From: Bacteroidaceae bacterium
Lineage (GTDB): Bacteria; Bacteroidota; Bacteroidia; Bacteroidales; Bacteroidaceae
Direction: 5' to 3'
Assembly (NCBI GenBank): GCA_017509605.1
Contig: JAFWPH010000031.1
Span: 1 to 39,067, forward strand
DNA: 39,067 nt
The notes under the pieces were generated by a model. That model was not told the origin of the DNA, searched no databases, and saw only the letters and a program-made list of their open reading frames with translations. Made by a program: the position numbers and the translations under genes. Shown here in pieces: positions 22,096 through 29,548 of the stretch (position 1 is its first letter; each line of letters begins with the position of its first letter).

Positions 22096-25092
22096 CTAAA
22101 GCCTTACCTCGAAGTCGAGCGACTGGAGGTCGCCCTCACGAGAGGATGAACCGTAAAGGATTTGGTAGCGTCCAGGACGCACGTTCAGTTCATCGATGCT
22201 GGGGTCGTAGTATTCGAAGGCTTCCCTGTCAAGGGTGATGGTGGCCTGCTGTGTCTGTCCAGGAGCGATTGTCAGTTTCTGGAATCCGCGCAACGACTTG
22301 ATGGGAGCCTCTGGATAATCGAGGGCACGCACATATACCTGCACGGCCTCAGCGCCCTCGCGGTCGCCCGTGTTGGTGACAGGCACGGTGACGGTCACCT
22401 CTCCGTCTGCCTTCATCGAGGTGCGCGACAGCTTGCCCTTGCCATAAGCGAACTGTGTGTAGCTCAGTCCATAACCGAAGGCATAGAGCGGTTCGCCACG
22501 GAAGTAGCGGTAGGTGCGGTTCTCCATGCTGTAGTCCAGGAAGTCGGGCAGGTCGTCGTTGGAGCGGTAGAAGGTAACGGGCAACTTGCCGCTGGGGCAG
22601 TAGTCACCGAAAAGCACGTCGGCCAAAGCCTTCGAGCCTCCCTGTCCGGCATACCATGCCTGGAGCAAAGCGTCGATCTGGTTCTCCACACTGCCGAAGG
22701 CGATGGCCGAACCCGAGCAGTTGACGAACACCACGGGTTTGCCCGTCTCGTGCATGGCGCGTACCAGACGTTGCTGCACGGTGGGCAGCTCGATGTCTCT
22801 CTTGTCGCCGCCCTCGCCTTCCATCCTCGCCGAGATACCGCCGATGATGATGATGACGTCGGCGTTGGCGACCTCACTGGCCAACGGGCTGAAGTCTATG
22901 AGCTTGCGCTCGCAGAAGTCGCCGCGCAGCATGGCGAACTGTCCGTCGCCATGACGGTACTCGATGCTCAGGTCGTAGGTCTTGCCTTGCTCCACTGGGA
23001 AGGTCTTGTATGCGGGTGCCCTTCTTCCGAAGCCACCACGCGGATTGCCTGCAGCACCCTCTTCGATGACCTGGCCGTTCACGCGGAGCGTGTAGCCGTT
23101 GTCGGTGTTGAGGTAGTAGCTCATGTCTCCAGTGAAGGTGGCCTTCCACTGTCCGCTCACGCGTACGGAGAGTTGGTCACGATCCACGCCCTGTGCGAAG
23201 CCCCATGCACCGAAGGTACTGAAGTTCAATTCATTGTAATAGTCCGTAACTGCGGGATCACCACTCAGCTCCTTGTTGTTGAAGAACTCCACCTTCACGC
23301 CCTTGCCGTCGTTGAAGTCACCCAGATGACGGATGGTGGTGTAGTCGTCGTTCAGCTCGCAAGCCTTCTGGTAGATGACGTTGGCACCAGGCACAGCCTT
23401 GCGGATGCCTTCAAGCAATGAGTGTGTATGGGCCTGTGTGGGCGTACCGCCATAGTTGCCGTTGAGCATGGAGGCGTCGTCGGCGTTGGGTCCCACCACG
23501 GCGATGGTCTTCAGGCTCTTCGACAGCGGCAGCACGGGCTTTCCCTGTACGGAGGCGTTCTTGAGCAGCACCATCGACTCGCGCGCCGACTGTGTGGCGA
23601 GTTCGTCGTTCTGCTCGCTGCTGATGACATTCTCACCCAGGTTGGCCCATGGCAGTTGGTTTACGGGGTCGAACATACCGAGTTCGAAACGGCCCTTGAG
23701 GGTGTAGCGCAGGTGATGGTCGAGGGTTGCCTCGCTGATGAGTCCTTTCTGCAGGGCCTCGGTCAGCACCATGAACACCTTGCCGCACTCGAGGTCGGTG
23801 CCGTTGAGCACTGCATCGACAGAAGCCGACAGTGGGTCGGGATGGGTCTCGTGTTGTCCCCTGTTGTAGAAGTTGTTGATGGCGTCACAGTCAGTGAGCA
23901 CGATGCCGTCGTAGCCCCATTTGTTACGGAGGATATCCACCAGCAGACGGTCGCTGGTGCAGCAGGGGCGTCCCTCATAGCGGTTGTAGGCGCACATCAC
24001 CTCGCGCACATTTCCTTTCTTCACCAGGGCTTTGAAAGCGGGCAGGTAGGTCTCCCAGAGGTCGCGCATCGACACTGAGGCGTTGTAGCTGTGTCGCAAG
24101 GGCTCAGGTCCACTGTGGACAGCATAGTGCTTGGCACAGGCGTGTGTTTTAAAATAGTGGTCGTCGTTGCCCTGCATGCCGAGCACGGTCTGGACACCTA
24201 ATACGGCGTTGAGGTAGGGATCCTCGCCGCAGGTTTCCTGACCGCGTCCCCAGCGTGGGTCACGGAAGATGTTGACATTGGGACACCAGAAGGTGAGCTC
24301 GGGGTTGCCTGGGTAGTAGGTCACGCCCATGCCGATGTTCATCACCTTGTGGTCGGAACGGTTCCAGTTGGCGCGGGCCTCGTCGCTCACACGGCTGAAC
24401 ACGTCATAGACCTGTTGTGCGTTGAAGGCGGCAGCCATGCCGATAGGCTGAGGAAAGACGGTATAGCCTCCCTGACGCACACCGTGGCAGGCCTCGCTCC
24501 ACCAGTTGTAGGAGGGAATGCCGAGACGATCGACCGACACCGACTTGTTCATCATCAGTCCCACCTTCTCCTCGGGTGTGAGCAGCGAGATGAGGTTCTC
24601 GACACGCTCGTCGTAGCTGAGCGTCGGGTCGAGGAAGGGATAAGGTGGCATCGATGTCAGCGTAGCGTGTGCGATGCTGTTCTCGGCGATGGCCACAGGT
24701 GTGGGTTCAGTGTTCTCGACCATGGCTTTCACCTCCAAAGTACCGATAATACTGTTGTTCTGGGCGATGAACTGTACACTGCGGAAGGTCTTTCCGTGTT
24801 GGTTGGCGGGGGTCAGCACCACCATCACCCCAGCCTTTTGGCCTGGGAGTATGGTTTCTTTGTCATATATGGCCTTGATGCACTCGCAGCTGGGTATATC
24901 CTTTGCGATTTGCACGGGAGCTTTCGACTTGTTCTCAAGCGTGAATGTGTGGCATACAGCTCCCAAATTGGCGTTCACCTGGCCGAAGTCCCACTTATAG
25001 GTGTCGAAGACGGCCTTGCTTTTGTTTTTTTGCGCGGGGGCGGTTGTTACCACCATCAAGGCGCAAACGATAAGAAATAGTTGATGCTTCAT
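22096..25092 (-). CDS. Secreted GH3 beta-glycosidase with N-terminal DUF1573-like domain and PA14 insert
   Basis: 998 aa with a signal peptide (MKHQLFLIVCALMVVTTAPA, then Q). Residues 30-130 (YKWDFGQVNANLGAVCHTFT and a CEC pair) resemble DUF1573, an Ig-like domain not usual on GH3 enzymes. The GH3 barrel follows with PRWGRGQETCGEDP, HACAKHYAVHSGPE and nucleophile D401 in VLTDCDAI. The C-terminal GH3 domain is split by a PA14-like insert (residues 600-720), and a fibronectin III-like domain closes the protein (AFGYGLSYTQF). It most resembles beta-xylosidase/beta-glucosidase GH3 members; the sugar is uncertain. It has a consensus promoter. The GH51 gene lies downstream after the heptamer zone, and the two may act together on plant arabinoxylan-type glycans. 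Confidence 0.9.
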   Translation of the reverse strand: MKHQLFLIVCALMVVTTAPAQKNKSKAVFDTYKWDFGQVNANLGAVCHTFTLENKSKAPVQIAKDIPSCECIKAIYDKETILPGQKAGVMVVLTPANQHGKTFRSVQFIAQNNSIIGTLEVKAMVENTEPTPVAIAENSIAHATLTSMPPYPFLDPTLSYDERVENLISLLTPEEKVGLMMNKSVSVDRLGIPSYNWWSEACHGVRQGGYTVFPQPIGMAAAFNAQQVYDVFSRVSDEARANWNRSDHKVMNIGMGVTYYPGNPELTFWCPNVNIFRDPRWGRGQETCGEDPYLNAVLGVQTVLGMQGNDDHYFKTHACAKHYAVHSGPEPLRHSYNASVSMRDLWETYLPAFKALVKKGNVREVMCAYNRYEGRPCCTSDRLLVDILRNKWGYDGIVLTDCDAINNFYNRGQHETHPDPLSASVDAVLNGTDLECGKVFMVLTEALQKGLISEATLDHHLRYTLKGRFELGMFDPVNQLPWANLGENVISSEQNDELATQSARESMVLLKNASVQGKPVLPLSKSLKTIAVVGPNADDASMLNGNYGGTPTQAHTHSLLEGIRKAVPGANVIYQKACELNDDYTTIRHLGDFNDGKGVKVEFFNNKELSGDPAVTDYYNELNFSTFGAWGFAQGVDRDQLSVRVSGQWKATFTGDMSYYLNTDNGYTLRVNGQVIEEGAAGNPRGGFGRRAPAYKTFPVEQGKTYDLSIEYRHGDGQFAMLRGDFCERKLIDFSPLASEVANADVIIIIGGISARMEGEGGDKRDIELPTVQQRLVRAMHETGKPVVFVNCSGSAIAFGSVENQIDALLQAWYAGQGGSKALADVLFGDYCPSGKLPVTFYRSNDDLPDFLDYSMENRTYRYFRGEPLYAFGYGLSYTQFAYGKGKLSRTSMKADGEVTVTVPVTNTGDREGAEAVQVYVRALDYPEAPIKSLRGFQKLTIAPGQTQQATITLDREAFEYYDPSIDELNVRPGRYQILYGSSSREGDLQSLDFEVRL

Positions 25093-25138
25093 TGTTGTTA
25101 TAAAGTTATTGATGTTAGTTCCAGTTGCTATTATTAAG

Positions 25139-25169
25139 CAAATTTAGGGACAATTGGCCAAAAAACAAA
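25139..25169 (-). promoter_or_regulatory. Promoter of the GH3 gene
   Basis: On the minus strand TTTG (25166-25169), a 19-nt spacer and TAAATTTG (25139-25146) match the consensus. The start codon is about 47 nt downstream. Confidence 0.75.
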
Positions 25170-25440
25170 ACTTAATGTAACATAAATTGTCATTCACGAA
25201 ACACGACCGCACTACCCCATACACCAGCCACGCATTTAGCCATTCCCTACCCTGTGGGCACCAACAAGCCACCTTATTTTTCATGGAAACAACATAGCAC
25301 AAATAAACCATCCGCATGGCTGGCGCATGCGCCTAAAGTCTAAAAAGGCCCAAGAAAATGAAGTTGTCCATTTGGGAACACTTCTTCATGTTGGGGAAAG
25401 GGAAAAATTTCCAAAAAAGAAAATTTTTGTCGTCAAAAAT
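25170..25440. other. Intergenic region with one dispersed 17-bp repeat
   Basis: No gene is seen between the GH3 promoter and the next rightward promoter. The stretch holds the first copy of GAAACAACATAGCACAA (25286-25302) and AT-rich runs near 25400-25440. Confidence 0.6.
25286..25302 (+). repeat. Dispersed 17-bp repeat, copy 1
   Basis: GAAACAACATAGCACAA, identical to the copy at 29582-29598 and one base different from that at 25624-25640. See the findings for its arrangement around the peptide/GTPase cassette. Confidence 0.85.
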
Positions 25441-25471
25441 TTTGGAATAATGAAATAAAAAGATAACTTTG
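25441..25471 (+). promoter_or_regulatory. Consensus promoter before a 50-codon frame
   Basis: TTTG (25441-25444), a 19-nt spacer and TAACTTTG (25464-25471) match the Bacteroidetes consensus. The first ATG is only 11 nt downstream of the -7 box. Confidence 0.65.
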
Positions 25472-25482
25472 CAACGTATTTC

Positions 25483-25635
25483 ATGGTATTAGATTTAAGA
25501 CTTTCTTTTCAAAAGGGGTTGCTCGGGAGAGTAGTCCCTTATTTTTTTGCTGATGCTGAGAAGATCTACGGACTTGGAGGGCTAAATGACACCATTCGCC
25601 AGCGAGGCCGCGAGATTTTGAGGGAAACAACATAG
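25483..25635 (+). CDS. Possible small protein (50 aa)
   Basis: The frame starts 11 nt after a consensus promoter, so its mRNA would have a leader of only a few bases. The product begins MVLDLRLSFQKGLLGRVVPY and ends RQRGREILRETT; it is basic with a hydrophobic middle. The last codons and the stop lie inside a copy of the 17-bp repeat. I recognise no family, and it may be a remnant. It is the first of three short frames leading up to the GTPase gene. Confidence 0.3.
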   Translation: MVLDLRLSFQKGLLGRVVPYFFADAEKIYGLGGLNDTIRQRGREILRETT

Positions 25636-25640
25636 CGCAA
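25624..25640 (+). repeat. Dispersed 17-bp repeat, copy 2
   Basis: GAAACAACATAGCGCAA, one base different from the other two copies. Confidence 0.8.
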
Positions 25641-25715
25641 CATGGTTTCCCATAGAGTTTAGGGAGGACCGGAATAAGAAAAAAGACAAAATACTAAAAA
25701 AATACTCGTTTTATT

Positions 25716-25746
25716 TTTGTTGTAATCATATTTTATTCTAATTTTG
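25716..25746 (+). promoter_or_regulatory. Promoter of small peptide 1
   Basis: TTTG (25716-25719), a 19-nt spacer and TAATTTTG (25739-25746) match the consensus. The leader to ATG 25808 is about 55 nt and AT-rich. Confidence 0.75.
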
Positions 25747-25807
25747 CAAGAACAATACCAGACTTTGGTAATTTGACTAACAAAAGGACTTAAAAAACAT
25801 ATATATT

Positions 25808-25972
25808 ATGAAGAAAGTATATAAAACACCAATGACTGAGGTTATCGTTCAGGATCTATACGACCGGTTATGTGATTCACAAGTGATTTCTCCTGGAGGC
25901 GGTTCAGACAATCCTGACACAAACGTGCGCGATGACGCCCCCTCTGAGGAGATTTGGAATAAAGAGTGGTAA
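25808..25972 (+). CDS. Small peptide 1 (54 aa), paralogue of peptide 2
   Basis: The product begins MKKVYKTPMTEVIVQDL, has one cysteine (C22), a glycine run and the core SDNPDTN at residues 33-39, and ends IWNKEW. It shares the MKK.Y..P.TE..V..L start, the cysteine position and the GSDNPDTN core with the peptide at 26362. Small proteins starting MKK.Y..P..E are frequent in Bacteroidales and, as far as I know, unassigned. There is no conventional signal peptide and no membrane segment. It has its own consensus promoter and a 16-bp hairpin 38 nt after the stop, so it is probably a one-gene transcript. A modified-peptide precursor is conceivable, but no modifying enzyme is nearby. Function unknown. 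Confidence 0.7.
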   Translation: MKKVYKTPMTEVIVQDLYDRLCDSQVISPGGGSDNPDTNVRDDAPSEEIWNKEW

Positions 25973-26010
25973 TCTCCGAGCAGCATTAGTGTCGAAGAAT
26001 ATATAACTGT

Positions 26011-26045
26011 ATAGTTTGGGTATTCACCTTGAATATCCAAACTAT
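26011..26045 (+). terminator. 16-bp hairpin after peptide 1
   Basis: ATAGTTTGGGTATTCA, CCT and TGAATATCCAAACTAT pair along 16 bp with one G-T. The 3' flank (CTTTGTG) is a poor T-tract, but position and length fit a terminator. Confidence 0.6.
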
Positions 26046-26232
26046 CTTTGTGTTATCACTTTATGTCAGTACCATGAAAGGAAATCAATCGGCTGATTCA
26101 TGACCAATTCATGGGCATTCTGTTCCTTATCAACAAATTGACCATCAACTCATCGGTAGAGTTTTTTGTTGAATTTATGTTAAAACACCTGTAAATACAG
26201 ACGCTATAGCGAAAAATTGTTGTTACGGGTTG

Positions 26233-26254
26233 TGATAGTTGTTTTCAACTATCA
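26233..26254. promoter_or_regulatory. Inverted repeat over the -33 region of peptide 2
   Basis: TGATAGTTG and CAACTATCA are perfect inverted repeats around TTTT. The right arm covers the place where a -33 box would lie for the -7 at 26275, so it is a candidate operator. Confidence 0.5.
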
Positions 26255-26274
26255 TGTTATTTGTGAAAAATGTT

Positions 26275-26282
26275 TATCTTTG
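26275..26282 (+). promoter_or_regulatory. -7 box for the peptide 2-GTPase transcript
   Basis: TATCTTTG fits TAnnTTTG. No TTTG is found at 19-21 nt upstream, where the inverted repeat lies. The leader to ATG 26362 would be about 73 nt. Confidence 0.5.
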
Positions 26283-26361
26283 CCAACGCTATTTATTATT
26301 TTGTCAATTCGACATATTCACGTTATATATTGATGTAACGAATAAAAAAGAGGAGGTTTTT

Positions 26362-26544
26362 ATGAAGAAAAAAACATATCATGCACCTGCGACGGAAATC
26401 AGCGTCATGAATCTGGAAAGAGGTGTCTGCGAGACGATTGGTTGGGGTTCGGGAAGCGACAATCCCGATACCAACCGCCGTGGCGGTTATTACGAGGAGG
26501 GCGACGAGCAGTGGGGCGACCTCTGGGCGGAAGAGGAAGAGTAA
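26362..26544 (+). CDS. Small acidic peptide 2 (60 aa), upstream of the GTPase
   Basis: The product begins MKKKTYHAPATEISVMNL, has one cysteine (C23), the core SDNPDTN at residues 32-38, then GGYYEEGDEQ and a W-containing acidic end (WAEEEE). It is clearly related to peptide 1. Of the eight codons for GSDNPDTN, five differ silently between the two genes, so the amino acids are conserved while the DNA has drifted. ATG 26362 follows an AGGAGG Shine-Dalgarno (26351-26356) at good spacing, which is unusual in this group and suggests strong translation. The GTPase start is 22 nt after the stop, so the two are probably co-transcribed. Function unknown; a substrate or partner of the GTPase is a guess. 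Confidence 0.75.
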   Translation: MKKKTYHAPATEISVMNLERGVCETIGWGSGSDNPDTNRRGGYYEEGDEQWGDLWAEEEE

Positions 26545-26566
26545 TCCATTTTTCAAAGCCTTAACT

Positions 26567-28363
26567 ATGGAAACAGCCAACGAGAAGAAACTGGAAGCGA
26601 TATCGCGTCAGCTGGAGTCGCTTGTAGGCGCCTACTCTGCCGACCTTGACGACGACGAGGTTCGGTCGGGCCTCAACCGTCTGTACCGCCGTTCCATGGA
26701 GTACAAGAACGGCTCCTTCATCATGCTGGTCGTCGGTCCGGTGAAATCGGGTAAGTCAACTCTTGTCAACCTGCTCGCCCACCGTTATGTCAGTCCCACC
26801 GACAAACTGGAGTGCACCATCCGGCCCTCCATCATCTCGAGCGTGGATAGCGAGGCGGAATGTGGCATCGAAGTCTATACCGCCAAGGACGAGAACCGCA
26901 AGGAGAAGGATCTCGACCTCATCATCGACAAACTCCGCGGCATCATCGCCGACGAGTCGGAAATCAGGGAGCACCTGACCAAGGTCAGCTACCCGCTCAA
27001 CGACGACAACATCGACGCCTATATCACACCCTCCTACAATAAGAGCGACAACTCCATCATCACCTCCATCACCACCACGGGCAGCAAACTGCTCAAGAGC
27101 ACCGACGCCGGCAAGATCTTCATCGCCGACATGCCGGGCTTCGACGGCAACAGGGTCAACCTCTCCAACTCCCTCTACGACGCCATCTCCAAACGCGTCG
27201 ATCTCATCCTCTTCGTCCACAGCTCCGTATCCGCCTTCAACGTCACCTCCAACGAGTACCTCGACAAACTGCGCGAGTACAACGGCACGGTGCCCGTCTA
27301 TCTCATCCACAACATCTTCGACTCCACCTACTGGAAAAGCAAGGAGTCACGCCAGCGCGACGTCGAACGCCAGAGCAAGAACGAGTACGACGAAATCAAG
27401 GGCAAGGGCTTCAACATCGAGCCCGATTATATCAGCTGCATCAACCTCGGCATGGTCACCGACTACGTGAACCAGAGCGACAACTGCATCCACACCTTCG
27501 ACGACGACCTCTCCGCCGAATACCAGCGTTTCGAGGAGATAGAGGAACGCCTCTACCGCAAGATCACCACCAACATATCCCGGCTGCGACTGGAACGCTG
27601 CCTCGACCGCACCGACAAGTTGCGCGACGACCTCATCCGACTCATCGAGACACGCAAGTCCGACCTGCAGACCAAGCGCGACGACCAGGAGGTGATGGAC
27701 CGCCACCTGGCGGCCATGGACAGGACAATGGGACTGACCACAGCCGAACTCGACGAGATCACTGCCAACGTCTCCACCGACGCCAACCGCTCCATCTTCA
27801 AGAGCCAGGCCAAGAGCAGGGTCAACAAGTCAATGTCCACGGCCGAGTGCATACAGTGCCTCCGACAGATCCTGGTCTCCTTCCTCGCCAACGTCGATGA
27901 GACGCTGACCGACAAGCTCTACCGCTATTTCGACGACAAACAACGGCAACTGACCGAACGCCTCAACGAGGAACTGAGTGAGCCCATCGACACGCCACCG
28001 CTGGACGAGATCACCGCCGAGACGGCCAACAGCATCTCCGACGAGGGCGTGAAGAGTTTCATGAAGACCTCAGGCTGGGACTGGCTCTCCGACCTCATGA
28101 TCGGACACTCCTACAAGGCTGAAACCGTCCGCAACAGCATCGCCAACATGGAACGGTGGTACTACGGCGACGAGAAAGAGAAGGACACCACCAACCTCAA
28201 GATGCTGCTCAAGGACGAGACCAAACGCATGGCGCAGGCATACCTCTCGCAGATCACCGCGCACTACAAGGCCCTGCGCGACGCACTCATCTCTCCCGAG
28301 GAACAGGCCTCCCTCTTTACCCTCGACGACCTCCAGAAAAAACTGGCCAATATCATCATATAG
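26567..28363 (+). CDS. Dynamin-like GTPase
   Basis: 598 aa from ATG 26567. An earlier in-frame start at 26423 would overlap peptide 2 and adds unlikely codons. G1/Walker A is GPVKSGKS (57-64), the G2 threonine is probably T84 (ECTIRPS), and G3 is DMPG (188-191). The G4 position reads HNIFD (N249, D252), so the usual lysine of NKxD is replaced. After residue 300 the protein is largely helical with long charged coiled-coil stretches (RLRLERCLDRTDKLRDDLIR), as in bacterial dynamin-like proteins and YcjX/LeoA-type GTPases. No transmembrane segment is obvious. It would act at the membrane with the DUF697-like product of the next gene. C-ending codons and high GC contrast with the AT-rich flanks. 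Confidence 0.85.
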   Translation: METANEKKLEAISRQLESLVGAYSADLDDDEVRSGLNRLYRRSMEYKNGSFIMLVVGPVKSGKSTLVNLLAHRYVSPTDKLECTIRPSIISSVDSEAECGIEVYTAKDENRKEKDLDLIIDKLRGIIADESEIREHLTKVSYPLNDDNIDAYITPSYNKSDNSIITSITTTGSKLLKSTDAGKIFIADMPGFDGNRVNLSNSLYDAISKRVDLILFVHSSVSAFNVTSNEYLDKLREYNGTVPVYLIHNIFDSTYWKSKESRQRDVERQSKNEYDEIKGKGFNIEPDYISCINLGMVTDYVNQSDNCIHTFDDDLSAEYQRFEEIEERLYRKITTNISRLRLERCLDRTDKLRDDLIRLIETRKSDLQTKRDDQEVMDRHLAAMDRTMGLTTAELDEITANVSTDANRSIFKSQAKSRVNKSMSTAECIQCLRQILVSFLANVDETLTDKLYRYFDDKQRQLTERLNEELSEPIDTPPLDEITAETANSISDEGVKSFMKTSGWDWLSDLMIGHSYKAETVRNSIANMERWYYGDEKEKDTTNLKMLLKDETKRMAQAYLSQITAHYKALRDALISPEEQASLFTLDDLQKKLANIII

Positions 28364-28510
28364 AGTCACAAGATTCTTTTCTTTATCCCGAATCGGCGAA
28401 TTAAAGAATTGATTTCATTAACAATAATTGGCAAAGCCAATGTTGAATCCCGATTGAAAATTCTCAAATTCTATAATTCGTGACTAAAAACAATACTTGA
28501 CTAGAATCAT

Positions 28511-29548
28511 ATGAAACGGAACCTGATCATCATCGTCCTGATTTTCATCGGTGTCATCGTCCTGATGCTGATGGGCAATGTCATCACTATCGGCGACAAA
28601 CTCTACGACCTCACCCACAACCGCTGGGTAGAGTTAGGTTTCTACGCTTTAGTGGCCTTGGGGCTGTTCTATTTGATTATCTGGCCTATCGTGCGCCTAC
28701 ACTCCACCTCCGAGTTCCCGCGCCTGTCGGTCGATGACTACGTGGGTGAGACCGACCAGACCAAGCGCGAGCTCAAGCGTTTCGCCGTGTCGCTGTCCAA
28801 GCACCTGGGCTACCTGCCGAAGGAAGAGCGCGAGGCGCACCGCAAGGAGTTGCGTCGCCAGATCGACAGTTTCTACGATATTTCCGAGTTGCGCACCATC
28901 GTGCAGAAAGAGCTCGACCAGCGTTTCGACATCGTGAAGTCGCACACCAACGAGTGGGCGAAGACGGTGTTCATGCTCACGGCGGTCTCCCAGAACGGCA
29001 AACTCGACGCCGCCATCTCGATGGTCATCAACTTCCGCATGATCTTCGACCTCATCCGCTGCTCGGGCTACCGTCCCTCCCACGGCCAACTCTTCAAGCA
29101 GTATGTGCGGATCCTGGTCACCTCCCTCTTCAGCTACTACCTGTCCAACACGCTCGAGGACTTCGACCTCACGACCTTGGGCGGTGAGGAAGCCGCCGAT
29201 ACGGTCATCACGGGCAACACGGTATCGGAACCCGAGTTCTTGACCTCAGTGGCGGGTCTGAAGTTCCTCAACATGGTGCCTGCGTCGTTGGTCGATGGTG
29301 CGCTCAACTCCTTGCTGACTCTCCGCATCGGTTATGTCACCCTGTCTTACCTCAAGGAGGGCACGGAGGGTTTGGCTGGCCGTAGGGGAATGAAGGTCCG
29401 CCGCAACGCCATGCTTCAGGCCATCAAGGCTTTCGGTGTCATGGCCAAGGACACCACCATCAGCGGTCTGTCCCTCATCGGCGAGAAGGTCGGCGACCTG
29501 CTGAAGAAAAGTCAAGATGCTGAATCAGAAACAGTTGCCACCACTTAA
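28511..29548 (+). CDS. DUF697/YcjF-like membrane protein
   Basis: 345 aa. Two N-terminal transmembrane segments (LIIIVLIFIGVIVLMLMGNV near 5-24; FYALVALGLFYLIIWPIV near 44-61) precede a soluble helical region and a DUF697-like core with AVSQNGKLDAAISMVINFRM and FDLIRCSGYRPS. A glycine-rich C-terminal segment (SLLTLRIGYVTLSYL) follows. In E. coli the related YcjF is encoded beside the GTPase YcjX, and the same pairing is seen here, with a 147-nt gap containing no clear promoter. It probably anchors or regulates the GTPase at the inner membrane. The role of YcjX/YcjF-type pairs is not well settled, so no process is assigned. Confidence 0.75.
   Translation: MKRNLIIIVLIFIGVIVLMLMGNVITIGDKLYDLTHNRWVELGFYALVALGLFYLIIWPIVRLHSTSEFPRLSVDDYVGETDQTKRELKRFAVSLSKHLGYLPKEEREAHRKELRRQIDSFYDISELRTIVQKELDQRFDIVKSHTNEWAKTVFMLTAVSQNGKLDAAISMVINFRMIFDLIRCSGYRPSHGQLFKQYVRILVTSLFSYYLSNTLEDFDLTTLGGEEAADTVITGNTVSEPEFLTSVAGLKFLNMVPASLVDGALNSLLTLRIGYVTLSYLKEGTEGLAGRRGMKVRRNAMLQAIKAFGVMAKDTTISGLSLIGEKVGDLLKKSQDAESETVATT

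Larger units (their letters stand above)
26046..26361. other. Intergenic control region before peptide 2
   Basis: No gene is seen. The region holds a 9-bp inverted repeat (26233-26254), a -7-like box (26275-26282) and a strong Shine-Dalgarno site just before ATG 26362. Confidence 0.6.

Noticed and set aside
26043..26050. Extra -7-like box TATCTTTG at the base of the peptide 1 hairpin
   Set aside because: The nearest TTTG is 24 nt away and buried in the stem; it is more likely part of the terminator.
25808..26544. Known RiPP cluster
   Set aside because: The peptides look precursor-like, but no radical SAM, ATP-grasp, lanthipeptide or peptidase-transporter gene is in the neighbourhood, so the label cannot be supported.
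26423..26566. Upstream in-frame start for the GTPase
   Set aside because: It would overlap peptide 2 in another frame; the arginine/serine-rich residues look like a shadow, and ATG 26567 fits the family start.
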